Origin: Bryobacterales bacterium
GTDB taxonomy: Bacteria > Acidobacteriota > Terriglobia > Bryobacterales > UBA6623
Length of the DNA: 64,000 nucleotides
Reading direction: 5' to 3'
Assembly: GCA_022823865.1 (NCBI GenBank)
Contig: JAJEHF010000026.1
Span: 40,359 to 104,358, forward strand
Shown here: one piece after another, positions 30,937 to 41,376 of the stretch
Position numbering within the stretch: the first letter of the stretch is position 1
Layout of the letters: each line of letters opens with the position of its first letter
Translations under genes and position numbers: made by a program
Notes under the pieces: model-generated
Databases searched by the model: none
Told to the model about the DNA's origin: nothing
The model's input: the letters and a program-made list of their open reading frames with translations, nothing else

Positions 30937-33132
30937 ATGTTCGTTCCAGTCCTTCAAGCCATCTTCCCCTCGTGGTCTAGCCGCCCGTCGGGCGGATGCC
31001 GGCTTGTCGGCACGTTGGCGTCAGTGCTTGCCGCCTACGTCGTCGCTTCCTGCGGCGGGGGGCTGCCCGATGTCGATGAGGGAGTGGTTGAGGCTACGAT
31101 CCGAATCGACGCTTCCCAACGCCTGAATCCCGTCAGCGATCTGCTTTACGGCCAGTTCGCCGAGTTCATGTTCGAGAACGTCAAGGGCGGCCTGTGGGCG
31201 GAATTGATCGTGAACCGCGGATTCGAGGATGTCGCCCCGCCGCCAGCGGCGGCCCATTACTGGGAGCGCTATCCGGACACGCGCAACCACGCCAACGGAT
31301 TCCAGCTGGGCGGCAAGGCCATTGGAGTTTCCGAGCAAGGCTACCCGACTTCCTTCGAGAACCGTGCACAGGTCCTGGTCAACTCGCTGCCCGAACAGAT
31401 GGGTCATGGCATCTACCAGTCGGCCATTCCCGTACGCTCCGGCCTGACCTACCGAGGGTCCGTTTGGCTACGCGCCGAAGGTGTCGAGCGGACAGCGGAC
31501 GGACTCTCGGTATCTGGTGCCTTCGATGGCTCGGTGCGTGTTTCTTTGGAGGAGGACCGTTCCGGGGGGAAGATCTACGCGGCCCACGAGATGAGTGACA
31601 TTCTGGGCGAATGGACGCGCTTCGAATTCGAGCTGCCGATCTCTGAGTCCGACCCACTGGCGCGATTTGTCTTTCGGATGTACGGAGTGGGCGCGATCTG
31701 GATCGACCAGGTCTCGTTAATGCCCAGCGATGCCGTCAACAGCATTCGATCTGATGTGCTCGCGAAGGTCCGTGCGCTGCAGCCGGCGTTCGTACGGTGG
31801 CCGGGCGGGAATGTGGCGCAGGACTACCACTGGGAGTGGGGCATTGGCCCGCGGGACGAGCGTCCGATTTGGGTCAACATGTCTTGGGACAACGATCCTG
31901 AGCCGGCAGATTTCGGAACCATCGAGTACTTGGAATTCTGCGCGAGCATCGGTGCTGAGCCGAACATCGTCGTAAACGCCGAGGGGCGCGGCGTGACGGT
32001 GCCCGAGGCGGCCGTTCTTCGGGCCGAGGGCAAGGACATACGTACCGACTCCCGTCCTGCGACCGCTCAGGAAGCCGCCAACTGGGTCGAATACGTAAAC
32101 GGTGACGAATCCACGCCTTACGGGGCGATGAGAGCCAAGCACGGGCATCCAGAGCCCTTGGGCGCTGTCTACTGGGAGATCGGCAACGAGATCTGGGGAG
32201 ACTGGGTGCGGGGACACTCGGATGCCGCCACCTACGCTGCAAACGCGCGGCGCTACATCCGGGCGATGAAGGCTGTGGATCCCTCGATCAAGATCATCGC
32301 CGTCGGAGACGAAGACCCGAGCTGGAACCGCACGGTGCTGACGGAGATCGGAAGCGAGATCGATATGCTCGCGATTCACCACTACCGGCCGAAGGCTGGT
32401 GATCCGCCCGGTTTTGCCGCCCTCATGGCTAGGCCCCTTTGGTACGAGCGCCTCTACGAACAGGTCCGAGACATGGTTCAAGAGATCCTGCCGGGCAGGG
32501 ATATCGGCGTGGCGCTGAACGAATGGAACACCACATTCGGCATTCCACGCCAGCACACGATGGAATCAGCGCTGTACGGAGCCCGCTTGATGAACGTCTT
32601 CGAACGTCAGGGGGACCTGATCCGTATGAGCGCCGTCTCCGACTTAGTGAACGGCTGGCCGGGCGGCGTGATTCAGGCCAGCCGCCACGACGTGTTCACT
32701 ACGGCTACGTATTCGGTTATCGAGGCGTACAACAGCCATCGCGGTGATTGGCGCCTGAAGTCTGGTGTCGAATGCAGCATTGAATACGATCCGGGCGACG
32801 CTTCGCTGGGCACCGCGGTACCGGCGCTTGATGTTTCTGTCACCGCGACTGATGCCGGCACAGAGGTGTTTCTCAAGGTCGTGAACACGTCAGCCGAAGA
32901 TCCCATTCGCACTAGGGTCGAATTGGAGGGGATCGAGGGCCAGCTGGGAGACAAGGGGACGGCAACGACAGTGACGGCTTCGACGCTCGAGACAGCGAAT
33001 ACGTTTTCGGAACCGGATCTCGTCTCGGGCCGAAAGTCGGAGTTTTCGATTTCCGGCCCCCAATTCGAGTACGAGTTCCCGAAGCACTCGGTCACGGTGA
33101 TCCGTCTCGCTATATCCTTGCCGGGCTCGTAG
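30937..33132 (+). CDS. alpha-L-arabinofuranosidase-like glycoside hydrolase (GH51-like), lipoprotein
   Basis: DLLYGQFAEFMFENVKGGLWAELIVNRGFED; acid/base YWEIGNEIWGDW; nucleophile VALNEWNTTFG; lipobox VASC. Confidence 0.88.
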   Translation: MFVPVLQAIFPSWSSRPSGGCRLVGTLASVLAAYVVASCGGGLPDVDEGVVEATIRIDASQRLNPVSDLLYGQFAEFMFENVKGGLWAELIVNRGFEDVAPPPAAAHYWERYPDTRNHANGFQLGGKAIGVSEQGYPTSFENRAQVLVNSLPEQMGHGIYQSAIPVRSGLTYRGSVWLRAEGVERTADGLSVSGAFDGSVRVSLEEDRSGGKIYAAHEMSDILGEWTRFEFELPISESDPLARFVFRMYGVGAIWIDQVSLMPSDAVNSIRSDVLAKVRALQPAFVRWPGGNVAQDYHWEWGIGPRDERPIWVNMSWDNDPEPADFGTIEYLEFCASIGAEPNIVVNAEGRGVTVPEAAVLRAEGKDIRTDSRPATAQEAANWVEYVNGDESTPYGAMRAKHGHPEPLGAVYWEIGNEIWGDWVRGHSDAATYAANARRYIRAMKAVDPSIKIIAVGDEDPSWNRTVLTEIGSEIDMLAIHHYRPKAGDPPGFAALMARPLWYERLYEQVRDMVQEILPGRDIGVALNEWNTTFGIPRQHTMESALYGARLMNVFERQGDLIRMSAVSDLVNGWPGGVIQASRHDVFTTATYSVIEAYNSHRGDWRLKSGVECSIEYDPGDASLGTAVPALDVSVTATDAGTEVFLKVVNTSAEDPIRTRVELEGIEGQLGDKGTATTVTASTLETANTFSEPDLVSGRKSEFSISGPQFEYEFPKHSVTVIRLAISLPGS

Positions 33133-33305
33133 GTTAGAGCTTGGCTCGCCGCCGAGTACAACACCTCCGCCTTAGGCGGCCGGGTATGCGAGGCCACGGA
33201 TATGGCTCAGCACTACACTACTATTTGGAGGCAGACGCCATGCTGCCGCTGGTGTGCTGGGCTCGTGTGCAGAGTCTGGCGCGGTGATCAATACTGAGGC
33301 AGGAC

Positions 33306-33707
33306 ATGCGGATGGTTCGTGAACAGCCTGTCCCAGAAGAGGGGGCTAGCCGTACGGGCTCCAGGAGCAAGGGGCAGCCTCACCGCGGTCCAACTCTCGA
33401 CCCGCGCACATTAGACGAGATCATCCGACGAGTAGTCGAGGTTGCACAACCGGAGCGGATTGTTCTATTCGGATCGGCCGCGAAGGGAGAAATGACGCGC
33501 CACAGCGATGTGGACCTACTGGTCGTGAGCGACGTCGCGGATGCGCTTGAACTTATGGCCCAGATCTACCGCCGACTGCACGGCGTAGGCGTCCCTGTCG
33601 ATGCGATCGTTGTTTCTCCGGACGACGTGGCTCGCTATCGGGACAGCCACTCCCTGATCATCAAGCCGGCTTTGCGGGAGGGAAGGACCGTATATGAGTC
33701 CGCTTGA
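33306..33707 (+). CDS. nucleotidyltransferase domain protein (MNT)
   Basis: LFGSAAKGEMTRHSDVDLLVV. Confidence 0.87.
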   Translation: MRMVREQPVPEEGASRTGSRSKGQPHRGPTLDPRTLDEIIRRVVEVAQPERIVLFGSAAKGEMTRHSDVDLLVVSDVADALELMAQIYRRLHGVGVPVDAIVVSPDDVARYRDSHSLIIKPALREGRTVYESA

Positions 33708-34086
33708 GCGTCGTCTCCCCGATGAACCACGTGAGTGGCTGAACCGTGCGCATAGCAACCTGATTCGCGCCCGTCAGCGTGAAGCAGGGGTGTACATCGA
33801 GGACCTATGCTTCGATGCGCAGCAGGCAGCGGAAAAGGCCGTGAAAGCGTTGCTCGTTGCGCACAAGGTTGAGTTCCCGTATGTCCATGACCTAGCACAT
33901 CTGGTGTCGTTGCTCGAAGGGAGCGGCGTGGTCATTCCCGAGGCGATTCGCCGAGCCGAGGAGTTGACGCCCTACGCGGTGTTAGGCCGTTATCCAAGCA
34001 TACTCAGACCGCTGACAGAACATGATCGCGAACGGGCATTAGAAATCGCCGAAGCTGTTGTCCGCTGGGTCGAGGAAAAGCTGTAG
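33694..34086 (+). CDS. HEPN domain-containing protein
   Basis: LCFDAQQAAEKAVKALLVAHKVEFPYVHDLAHLV; overlaps MNT gene by 14 nt. Confidence 0.87.
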   Translation: MSPLERRLPDEPREWLNRAHSNLIRARQREAGVYIEDLCFDAQQAAEKAVKALLVAHKVEFPYVHDLAHLVSLLEGSGVVIPEAIRRAEELTPYAVLGRYPSILRPLTEHDRERALEIAEAVVRWVEEKL

Positions 34087-34469
34087 ACGGGCAAGATTGC
34101 AGGCGATGCGCTCTTGTCTCGAGGCGTAAGTTCGATCAGTTGACGCTGGGCCCAGGTAACAGGCACGGCGATGGGGGACAGCTGCACGGGGGACGCGTGG
34201 CGTGCATCCGGCAGCTCTTCGAAGTGCAGGTTGCATTGGACGCCCTCAGGGGGCCGTCGGAACAGATCTCCCTGCTTTGTTTTCTCAAGGACGGGAGCAC
34301 CCGCGCCTGACGCTTCTTGGCACGCGGGCATCGAGTTGCCGACAACGAGGAGGAGCCGCATCGTATACCACGTGGAAGGTCGACTCATCGTGCACCGGCC
34401 AGGCCCCTGAACGCGTGGGGCAGAGACCGTGGGACTGGGACGCTGCCACACGTCGTCCCTTAGCTTGCG

Positions 34470-35177
34470 CTATCCGGGAATGGATGCGATGCGGAGCAGG
34501 CCCCCCTGCAGGGCTGCCACGACACGAGAGCGCTTCTCGCTGTTGCTGAGAAACGGCCCGCGGGACAGCTCTAGCTGGAACCACGGCATCTCGGCACCGT
34601 GTGATCGGGTGATGTAGCCGCCGCTGAACGGCTGGTTGACCGTGACCGACGGGCCGAAGGCCTCTCGAAAACTCTCCTCAAGGCACGCCATCCAGCGGGG
34701 TGGGCAGGCCCCGCCACCATCGCCCAAGCAGACATGCGGGCGTTCGATCCCCGCGCCCGGACCGATGGGCGGGCCGACGGCGAGCATCGTGTGGCAGTCG
34801 ACCGCGAGGCGCAAGCCCTCCCCTGCAAGGGATCGCAGCTGGGAGTGGTAGGGACGATGGTACCGGTCCAGCAGCTTGTCTATAACCTTGTCGTCCAATG
34901 GTTTGCGATAGACGGGCTCGTTGAAGCAGGTGTGCGTCTTGACGACGCCGTCAGGTCGACGATCGTCCTCAGCGCGGTTCAGATCGACCACGGCGCGCGC
35001 AACGTGCGTCGTGCAGAATGCAGCAACGTCGCCAGCGATGTCATAAATCTCTGCCGCATGCTCGTCTCCGTCTGCCACGATCTGCCCTCTCGACAGGATG
35101 CACAGCGATTCGACCTCCCGGGGCACTTCCAGCCCGGCATGGGGAACGGACGCGAGGACAGGGAGTGGTTTGCTCAA
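34470..35177 (-). CDS. N-formylglutamate amidohydrolase family protein
   Basis: LASVPHAGLEVP; RAVVDLNRAEDDRR; VDCHTM; TTG start at 35177 overlapping the upstream TGA (TTGA). Confidence 0.85.
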   Translation of the reverse strand: MSKPLPVLASVPHAGLEVPREVESLCILSRGQIVADGDEHAAEIYDIAGDVAAFCTTHVARAVVDLNRAEDDRRPDGVVKTHTCFNEPVYRKPLDDKVIDKLLDRYHRPYHSQLRSLAGEGLRLAVDCHTMLAVGPPIGPGAGIERPHVCLGDGGGACPPRWMACLEESFREAFGPSVTVNQPFSGGYITRSHGAEMPWFQLELSRGPFLSNSEKRSRVVAALQGGLLRIASIPG

Positions 35178-36904
35178 TCCGGTCTCCCTTCCGCTCTTGT
35201 AGTGCAAGCCCCGCCCGCAGAGCCATCTCGACGGGGATCGGCCACACCGACGAATCCGTCGCGCTCGCGCAGGACAAGCTGCACGCATCCGAGATAGAAA
35301 GCGTAGGGTTCGCGGATGTCCACGTCGAACCCCCGGGCCGATAGTGCCTCCGGGAGGTCGTCGCGCATGCGCGACGCTTCGAGCGATACAACTCCTCGGA
35401 CCGAGCAAGACAGGCGCGGGGACGAAACCGCTGCCAGCGGGTCAGCCCCGCCGAGTAGCCGTATCAGTACCTGTAGGATCGAAGGCGTAATGCGCTCGCT
35501 CCCCGGCGACCCGATCGCAAGCCACGGCCGCCGCCCCCGGAAGACAATCGTCGGCGCCACGCTTGCCCAGGGCACACCATTCGGCCGGAGGTAGTATGGA
35601 TGCGTCCGATCGTCGTGCTCGAACGCGTTCATGTAGTTGTTGTAGAGGAAGCCCAGCTCTGGAGTCGCCGCGCACGAGCCGTATACGTTCTCGATCGATT
35701 GCGTAAGCGCGACCGCATTCCCCATACGATCCATCACTGACAGGTGGGTCGTTTCGCCATGCCCAAGGAAGCGCTTGCGGATAGCGGCTGCCACCTCCTT
35801 TGCGTAGTCCGGACTCACCATCCGACGCTCCGACACTTGAGAGTAGAGGTTGGGATCGAAGGGGCGGTCGGTGCGGTCGAGAAATGCGTGCCGGATGGAT
35901 TCGGCCAGCACGATGGCTCCGTCCCGGGTGTCGATGTCGCGAGCGGCCTTCGGGAGCCGCTCGTGGATGTTGAGCATCTCGATCAGGGTGCGCCCCGCTC
36001 CTGGAGGGGGCATCGAGAACACCCTGTGGCCAAGGAAGCGCGCGGTGACGGGACGCCGCTCGACCGGCACGGGAACTTGTGCTAGGTCGTCAATCTGGAG
36101 GAGCCCCCCGTTCCGGAGCATGTCGGCCTCGATCTCGCGGGCGATTTCGCCACGATAGAAATCGTTGATTCCGTGCTCCGCCAGTTGGCGTAACGTGGCT
36201 GCCAGCACGGGCTGGCGGAATACCGTCCCAGCGCGATAGGGCAGCTTGCCATCGCGCAGGAACAGTGGAGCGGCCGTCCCCGCGCGCAGGAACTTCAGCT
36301 CTCTCCGGGTCAGCGCGTACTGGAGCAAGCTGACCTCGTAGCCGTCGTCAGCGAGCTCGATGGCCGGCCGTAGCACTGCCTCGAGTGGGAGCGTGCCGTA
36401 GGTAGAGCGGACGTAGTCTAGGACTGCCGGGGTGCTCGGGACGGTCGTAGCCCGGTAACCGCGCCGGCACTCGGACCGTGCGTTGCCGAAAGCATCGCGC
36501 GTGGCGCGATTCGGCGCGCGCGACGAGCCGTCGATGGCAAAGGTGCGACGCGCCGCAGCGTCGTGCACCAGCATCATGGTCTGGCCGCCGAGCCCGGAAG
36601 CCGCCGGTTCGCAGACACCTAGCGCAAACCCCGCAGCGACGGCCGCGTCGAACGCGTTCCCTCCCGCGTTCAGCATGGCCACGCCCGCAGCTGTGGCTCC
36701 GTGATGGGCGGTCGCGACCATACCCCCAGGAGATACTGCGAGGCGCTGTGGCTCGTGGACGCGACGGTCTCCCAGTTGGAGGAACGCGGTGTCCGCGGCC
36801 TCGTTGAGGCCCTGCTTCGTGCGCCGGATCCTGTTTGGTTGGCTCGACGGTGCTGGTCCCCGCACTCGGATGGCCGGCTTGGCTTCGACCGGCTTCTGTG
36901 TCAT
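35174..36904 (-). CDS. gamma-glutamyltransferase family protein
   Basis: GNAFDAAVAAGFALGVCEPAASGLGG; nucleophile context GHGETTHLSVMD; ATG 36904 overlaps upstream stop (ATGA). Confidence 0.9.
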   Translation of the reverse strand: MTQKPVEAKPAIRVRGPAPSSQPNRIRRTKQGLNEAADTAFLQLGDRRVHEPQRLAVSPGGMVATAHHGATAAGVAMLNAGGNAFDAAVAAGFALGVCEPAASGLGGQTMMLVHDAAARRTFAIDGSSRAPNRATRDAFGNARSECRRGYRATTVPSTPAVLDYVRSTYGTLPLEAVLRPAIELADDGYEVSLLQYALTRRELKFLRAGTAAPLFLRDGKLPYRAGTVFRQPVLAATLRQLAEHGINDFYRGEIAREIEADMLRNGGLLQIDDLAQVPVPVERRPVTARFLGHRVFSMPPPGAGRTLIEMLNIHERLPKAARDIDTRDGAIVLAESIRHAFLDRTDRPFDPNLYSQVSERRMVSPDYAKEVAAAIRKRFLGHGETTHLSVMDRMGNAVALTQSIENVYGSCAATPELGFLYNNYMNAFEHDDRTHPYYLRPNGVPWASVAPTIVFRGRRPWLAIGSPGSERITPSILQVLIRLLGGADPLAAVSSPRLSCSVRGVVSLEASRMRDDLPEALSARGFDVDIREPYAFYLGCVQLVLRERDGFVGVADPRRDGSAGGACTTRAEGRPD

Positions 36905-39063
36905 GTAGTCCCGCTCCGCTTGAGCCGGCTCGCCAGGAACTCGGCCAGAAGCAGGCTTCGCTGGACGATTGTGATCCGTTGGACGGCTTCGTGCGGGGTG
37001 CGCAAATCGCGCGCTACGGGCCCGACGGCGCAGACGCACGCCTTGTCGGCAGGCACGAGTCCGGCGACCGAAGGCCAACTCGACGTACCCCGCTCCAGCG
37101 ACATGTCCCAGTGCACCGCGACCGAGGCCAGTTCGTCGGCTAGGGCCCGACTCGCCTTGCGGTCTGTGAACGGCGGCCGGTTCGTGCTCTCCACGAGCTC
37201 CCAGCGAATCCGACCTTTGCCTAGGACGGCTCGAATCCTGTCGCCTATTCGCTCGCCTGCCTCGACCGTGGGATAGCTCGCGACGATGTTCGCGGTCGCC
37301 CTGTGGGCCAGGTGCATCGGGTGCCGCTCCTCTCGAACGTCGGTTGTGGAGACCGCGATCCGCTCCGCCTGCGAAGACAGCTTGGCGATCTCTTCCAGCT
37401 TCTGCCAAGTCCAGCGCAATGCGTCCGGCCGCTGGAAGACACGGCCGATGCGGAAGGACTCTGATTCGACGCGTAGCTGGAAGGTCCGGTAGCCTTGCCG
37501 CTGGACCACGATCTCGTCGGGTGGGATGCCGGCACCGAGGACGAACACCCCGCGGGAGCGCGCCGCTGCCGCTCGGATCTCCTCGGCGCTAAACCGCGCG
37601 TCCTCACCCTCGTCGGCATAGCACAGGACCCCCAACGGAAGGTGCCGGAGGCGGCGCAGGCTCCGCAGGGCGCGCAATGCGAACTCCAGCGTGACTAGCG
37701 ACGCCCGCGACGAGCCGATCCCCTCGCCGTGCAACCACTCGGGGTCGCGACGAAATCCCTGCGGCGGGAATTGGGGGTCCAGGGGCACATCGAGGTTCGC
37801 AATCAGCAGGATGCCTCCGTCGAGCCCCGCTTTGGTCTGCCACGTCGTCACAACACCGGGGTCTGACAGCGCCGGGATCTCCCGCATGCCGAGGTCTTCG
37901 AACAAATCTGAGGCAACCTTGAACGCTTGCTTGGTGCCGAGCGAATCTCCCGTGCGGCTCCGGAGCCGGACCCATTCCTCCAGCCGCCCTTCCATCGCGT
38001 CCCGTCGGGACGTGATATAGGAGAAAACGTGCTCCGTGGGATCAGCCGTGGAGAGCGATACGGTGGGCGGGCTTGGAGTGCCGAAGTAGCGGGCGCTCGC
38101 GACCTCGACCAAGCGGTTCACGAACCGCGTAAAGTCGAGGCCCACCTGCTCGGCACCCACCAGATAGGACCCATGCTCACCGAGGCTGGGCAAGCTGTTG
38201 ATCTCCAAGATATAGAGCCTGCCACCGTCGTCTAGGCGCATGTCAACGCGGGCACAGTCGTAGCAGCCGAGCGCGGTGAACGCTTTGGCAGCAATGTCCC
38301 GGGCTTGCTCCTGCAACCCTTCCCCGATCTCGGCAGGGCAGCGGTGCGAGATGGATCGGCCACTCTTCCCGGTCTTGTCTTCGTAGGTGTAGATGGCCGG
38401 GCCGTCATTGCCGAAAATCAGCTCCACAGGTGGAAAGGCCTCGGGCGGATTATTCCCTAACAGGCCGACGTTGACCTCGCGCCCCTCGATGAACTGCTCT
38501 GCCAGCACGGCCTGCTGGAACTCCTGATAGATGACCCCCGCCGCCTCCCGCAGTTCGGCCTCATCTTGGACCACCTTGAGGCCGAAGGAAACCGCTTCGT
38601 TCTTGGGCTTCACAATCAGCGGATACGTGAGTTCGGGCAGGTCCGCGTCCGGCGTCTGAAGCACTGCGAAGTCCGGCGTCGGCAGATCGTGCTGGCGCAG
38701 GATCATCTTGGTGACGACCTTGTCGAGGCAGAGCGAGTGCGCCAAGGGCCCGGAAGCGACATAGGGTATTCCGACCATCTCCAAGATGCTGGGCACGTGC
38801 GTGTAGCGGGCCTGACCCTGCAGGCCGTAGGAAACGTTGAAAACAAGACCCGGACGCTCCCCCTTAACCACCCTCGGCATGAAGCTCTCGAGCCGGTCGA
38901 TCAGATCCTTGTCGCCTTCCAAGGCGATCACTTGGTGGCCCCCCGCCTTCAGTGCCGTAGTCAGCCGGCCGATGGTCTGGAGGCCGATCTTCTCTCTGTT
39001 CGCCATGCCGAACAGGTTGATCACGCTCTGGCTGTCCCGGTTGTAGACAATTGCGATCTTCAT
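36901..39063 (-). CDS. ATP-grasp (D-Ala-D-Ala ligase-like) fused to M20-peptidase-like domain
   Basis: N-term YPLIVKPKNEAVSFG...EQFIEGREVNVGLLG...DMRLDDGGRLYILEINSLPSL; C-term NLDVPLD...GEGIGSSRA...ADEGEDA...GPVARDLRTPHEAV resembles M20. Confidence 0.82.
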   Translation of the reverse strand: MKIAIVYNRDSQSVINLFGMANREKIGLQTIGRLTTALKAGGHQVIALEGDKDLIDRLESFMPRVVKGERPGLVFNVSYGLQGQARYTHVPSILEMVGIPYVASGPLAHSLCLDKVVTKMILRQHDLPTPDFAVLQTPDADLPELTYPLIVKPKNEAVSFGLKVVQDEAELREAAGVIYQEFQQAVLAEQFIEGREVNVGLLGNNPPEAFPPVELIFGNDGPAIYTYEDKTGKSGRSISHRCPAEIGEGLQEQARDIAAKAFTALGCYDCARVDMRLDDGGRLYILEINSLPSLGEHGSYLVGAEQVGLDFTRFVNRLVEVASARYFGTPSPPTVSLSTADPTEHVFSYITSRRDAMEGRLEEWVRLRSRTGDSLGTKQAFKVASDLFEDLGMREIPALSDPGVVTTWQTKAGLDGGILLIANLDVPLDPQFPPQGFRRDPEWLHGEGIGSSRASLVTLEFALRALRSLRRLRHLPLGVLCYADEGEDARFSAEEIRAAAARSRGVFVLGAGIPPDEIVVQRQGYRTFQLRVESESFRIGRVFQRPDALRWTWQKLEEIAKLSSQAERIAVSTTDVREERHPMHLAHRATANIVASYPTVEAGERIGDRIRAVLGKGRIRWELVESTNRPPFTDRKASRALADELASVAVHWDMSLERGTSSWPSVAGLVPADKACVCAVGPVARDLRTPHEAVQRITIVQRSLLLAEFLASRLKRSGTT

Positions 39064-40069
39064 GTCTCCCTCTAACGACCGTGACTCGGTCGGCGCAACT
39101 CATACGCTCTGCGAAGCGTTCGGCAGGTGTTTCGCAGTACCACGCGCGAGTGGATCGGACCGCCCCTGATCCAAGGTGGCGTCTGTCCTATCCCGGTATT
39201 GGTCGGAGCTCTCGAATGGGGTAGAAGTGGCTGGGCGTGACGCATTGGTAGGAGCCATCTTGGGAACGGATGCACGATGGAATCCCGGCCGGCTGCCGGC
39301 GAAGAGACCGAGACATCACGTGACATCCGAACCTCTACGCATCCTCGAAGCCTACCCCATCGGAATTCCACGCTTACACAACCTCGCCATTGCTCGTAAT
39401 GATCCACTCGTAAGTCGAGCGAACGCGGCCGATCTCGCCCTTGCGTTGTCTTCGCTATCGTTCGCAAGGCGGCGCTCGGTCCGGCTTTGGAAGCAGCCGC
39501 TGAGCAGGCGGGCCAGTCGGCCGGACAGAGTTTCAATGTCTTTAGCGTACATGCGAAGTACAGTCTCGTGCCGGACTTGCTCTTGTGGGTCCAATGGCTC
39601 TCCGTGATCGGAGTGCAGTCTCGGACATCGCCGCCCTCATTCGAGTGGCTACCCAAAGCAATGCAGAATTCGACCTATTTGGTGCGCCAGCTAGGATACG
39701 TGGCGGGACACTGCCCGAAACGCAATTCGCCGAAGCTGGCGGCGCCGGTGTCAATCTCAACAAATTGTTCACATTGGGCAATTCGGGAACAACGGGACAG
39801 CAACGACAGTAACGGCGCCCTCGCAGGAGGCGGTGAACAGCAGTTCGGAACCTTCTCGGGAGAATCGCCGACAAGCGGGTTCCCGCGAGAAGTAGCCTTG
39901 CTTGTAGATGCTCCGCAAGCTGTGCCGACGACTCGCTCGCGGGACAAGATATCGGCACCGTGAAGGACATTAGGAGCCGCACGCTCTCGCGCCTTGGCAC
40001 GGAGTCCGGCCGAGCCGAGACTCGGCCTGCTGAGTCTTCCTCTTCCGTGATACTATCGCTGCGACCGCT

Positions 40070-41068
40070 ATGACTTCTCGACGCAGGTTCATGCAGGCCA
40101 CCGCCGGTGCACTGGCCGCTTCCGCCCAAGCTCAAACTGGCAGTCTCGACCGTCTGCTAGCCATTCCAGGCCCAGGTCGAGTGAGGGCCGTGCTGGATAC
40201 GGACACCTACAACGAGATTGATGACCAATATGCGGTTGCCTACAGCCTGCTGTCGCCAGAGCGCTTGTCGATCGAGGCGATCTACGCTGCGCCATTCGTC
40301 AACGATCGCTCGCCATCCGCTGCTGTCGGAATGGAGAAGAGCTACGAGGAAATCCTGCGGCTGCTTGGCTTCTTCGCCGATGCCGATACCGGAAGCGTGT
40401 TCCGTGGCTCAAGCCAGTTTATGCAAGAGAAGGGTCGCCCGGTTGAGAGTGATGCTGCGGGCGACCTGATCGAGAAGGCGCTGAGACCCAGCGACGGGCC
40501 GCTTTATGTCCTTACCATCGGCTGCCCCGTGAACGTATCTTCGGCCATTCTGATGGAGCCGAGGATCAAGGAGAAGATTGTTGTCGTCTGGCTCGGAGGC
40601 ACCACGCACTACTGGCCTTCAGCAAGTGAGTTCAACTTGCGGCAAGACGTGATTGCGTCGCAAGTGTTGTTCGACAGCGGAGTTCCATTGGTCCAGATCC
40701 CGACCAAGAACGTTTCCGAGCATCTGAAGACGACTGCTTCCGAGTTGGAGCGATTCCTGCGCGGGCGCTCGCGGATAGGAGATTACCTCTATGGCCAGTT
40801 TCTCCAGTACCAAGCCATGAGAACCAAGGGACGAAACACGGGATTCCCGTATTCGAAGGTCATCTGGGATATTTCAGCGATCGCATGGCTGAACAACCCC
40901 GACTGGGTCCCCTCGGAGATCGTGTCGAGTCCCGTGTTAACCGACGACATGCGTTGGAAGACCGAATCTGGCCGGCACAATATTCGGGTCGCGAACAACT
41001 GCAACCGCGACTTGGTCTTCAACGATGTGTTTTCGCGGCTCGCAGGCCTCAAGGACGTGGGTGTGTAG
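40070..41068 (+). CDS. nucleoside hydrolase-like protein, Tat-exported
   Basis: SRRRFMQATAGALAAS; VLDTDTYNEIDDQYAVAYSLL (IUNH DxDxxxxDD). Confidence 0.85.
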   Translation: MTSRRRFMQATAGALAASAQAQTGSLDRLLAIPGPGRVRAVLDTDTYNEIDDQYAVAYSLLSPERLSIEAIYAAPFVNDRSPSAAVGMEKSYEEILRLLGFFADADTGSVFRGSSQFMQEKGRPVESDAAGDLIEKALRPSDGPLYVLTIGCPVNVSSAILMEPRIKEKIVVVWLGGTTHYWPSASEFNLRQDVIASQVLFDSGVPLVQIPTKNVSEHLKTTASELERFLRGRSRIGDYLYGQFLQYQAMRTKGRNTGFPYSKVIWDISAIAWLNNPDWVPSEIVSSPVLTDDMRWKTESGRHNIRVANNCNRDLVFNDVFSRLAGLKDVGV

Positions 41069-41124
41069 CACTTGATTGCAACGCAATCGTGGAGTAAGCT
41101 TGTTTCGAGCGGGACTGTGTGAAA

Positions 41125-41367
41125 ATGGCGAGCATTACAATCCGCCATCTCGACGACGAAGTGAAGACCCGACTTCGGGTTCGCGCGTCCGCGAACGGTC
41201 ATTCGATGGAAGAGGAGGCACGGATCATCCTCCGTGAGGCGGTAGGCCGGGAAGCCGAACCGGAGAACCTCGCCAGTTTCATCCGCGAGTGCTTCGAACC
41301 ATTCGGTGGCGTGGAACTCGAACTACCGCCACGCACACCCATGCGTGAGCCTCCTAATTTCAGTTGA
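41125..41367 (+). CDS. FitA-like RHH antitoxin
   Basis: MASITIRHLDDEVKTRLRVRASANGHSMEEEARIIL. Confidence 0.9.
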   Translation: MASITIRHLDDEVKTRLRVRASANGHSMEEEARIILREAVGREAEPENLASFIRECFEPFGGVELELPPRTPMREPPNFS

Positions 41368-41376
41368 GGCTCGGGA

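Noticed and set aside
33990-34451. 153-aa minus-strand ORF overlapping the HEPN gene end
   Set aside because: Overlaps a confident CDS and has no recognisable motif.
39072-40060. Several overlapping ORFs between the ATP-grasp fusion and the nucleoside hydrolase
   Set aside because: No consistent coding signal or recognisable family; left unannotated.
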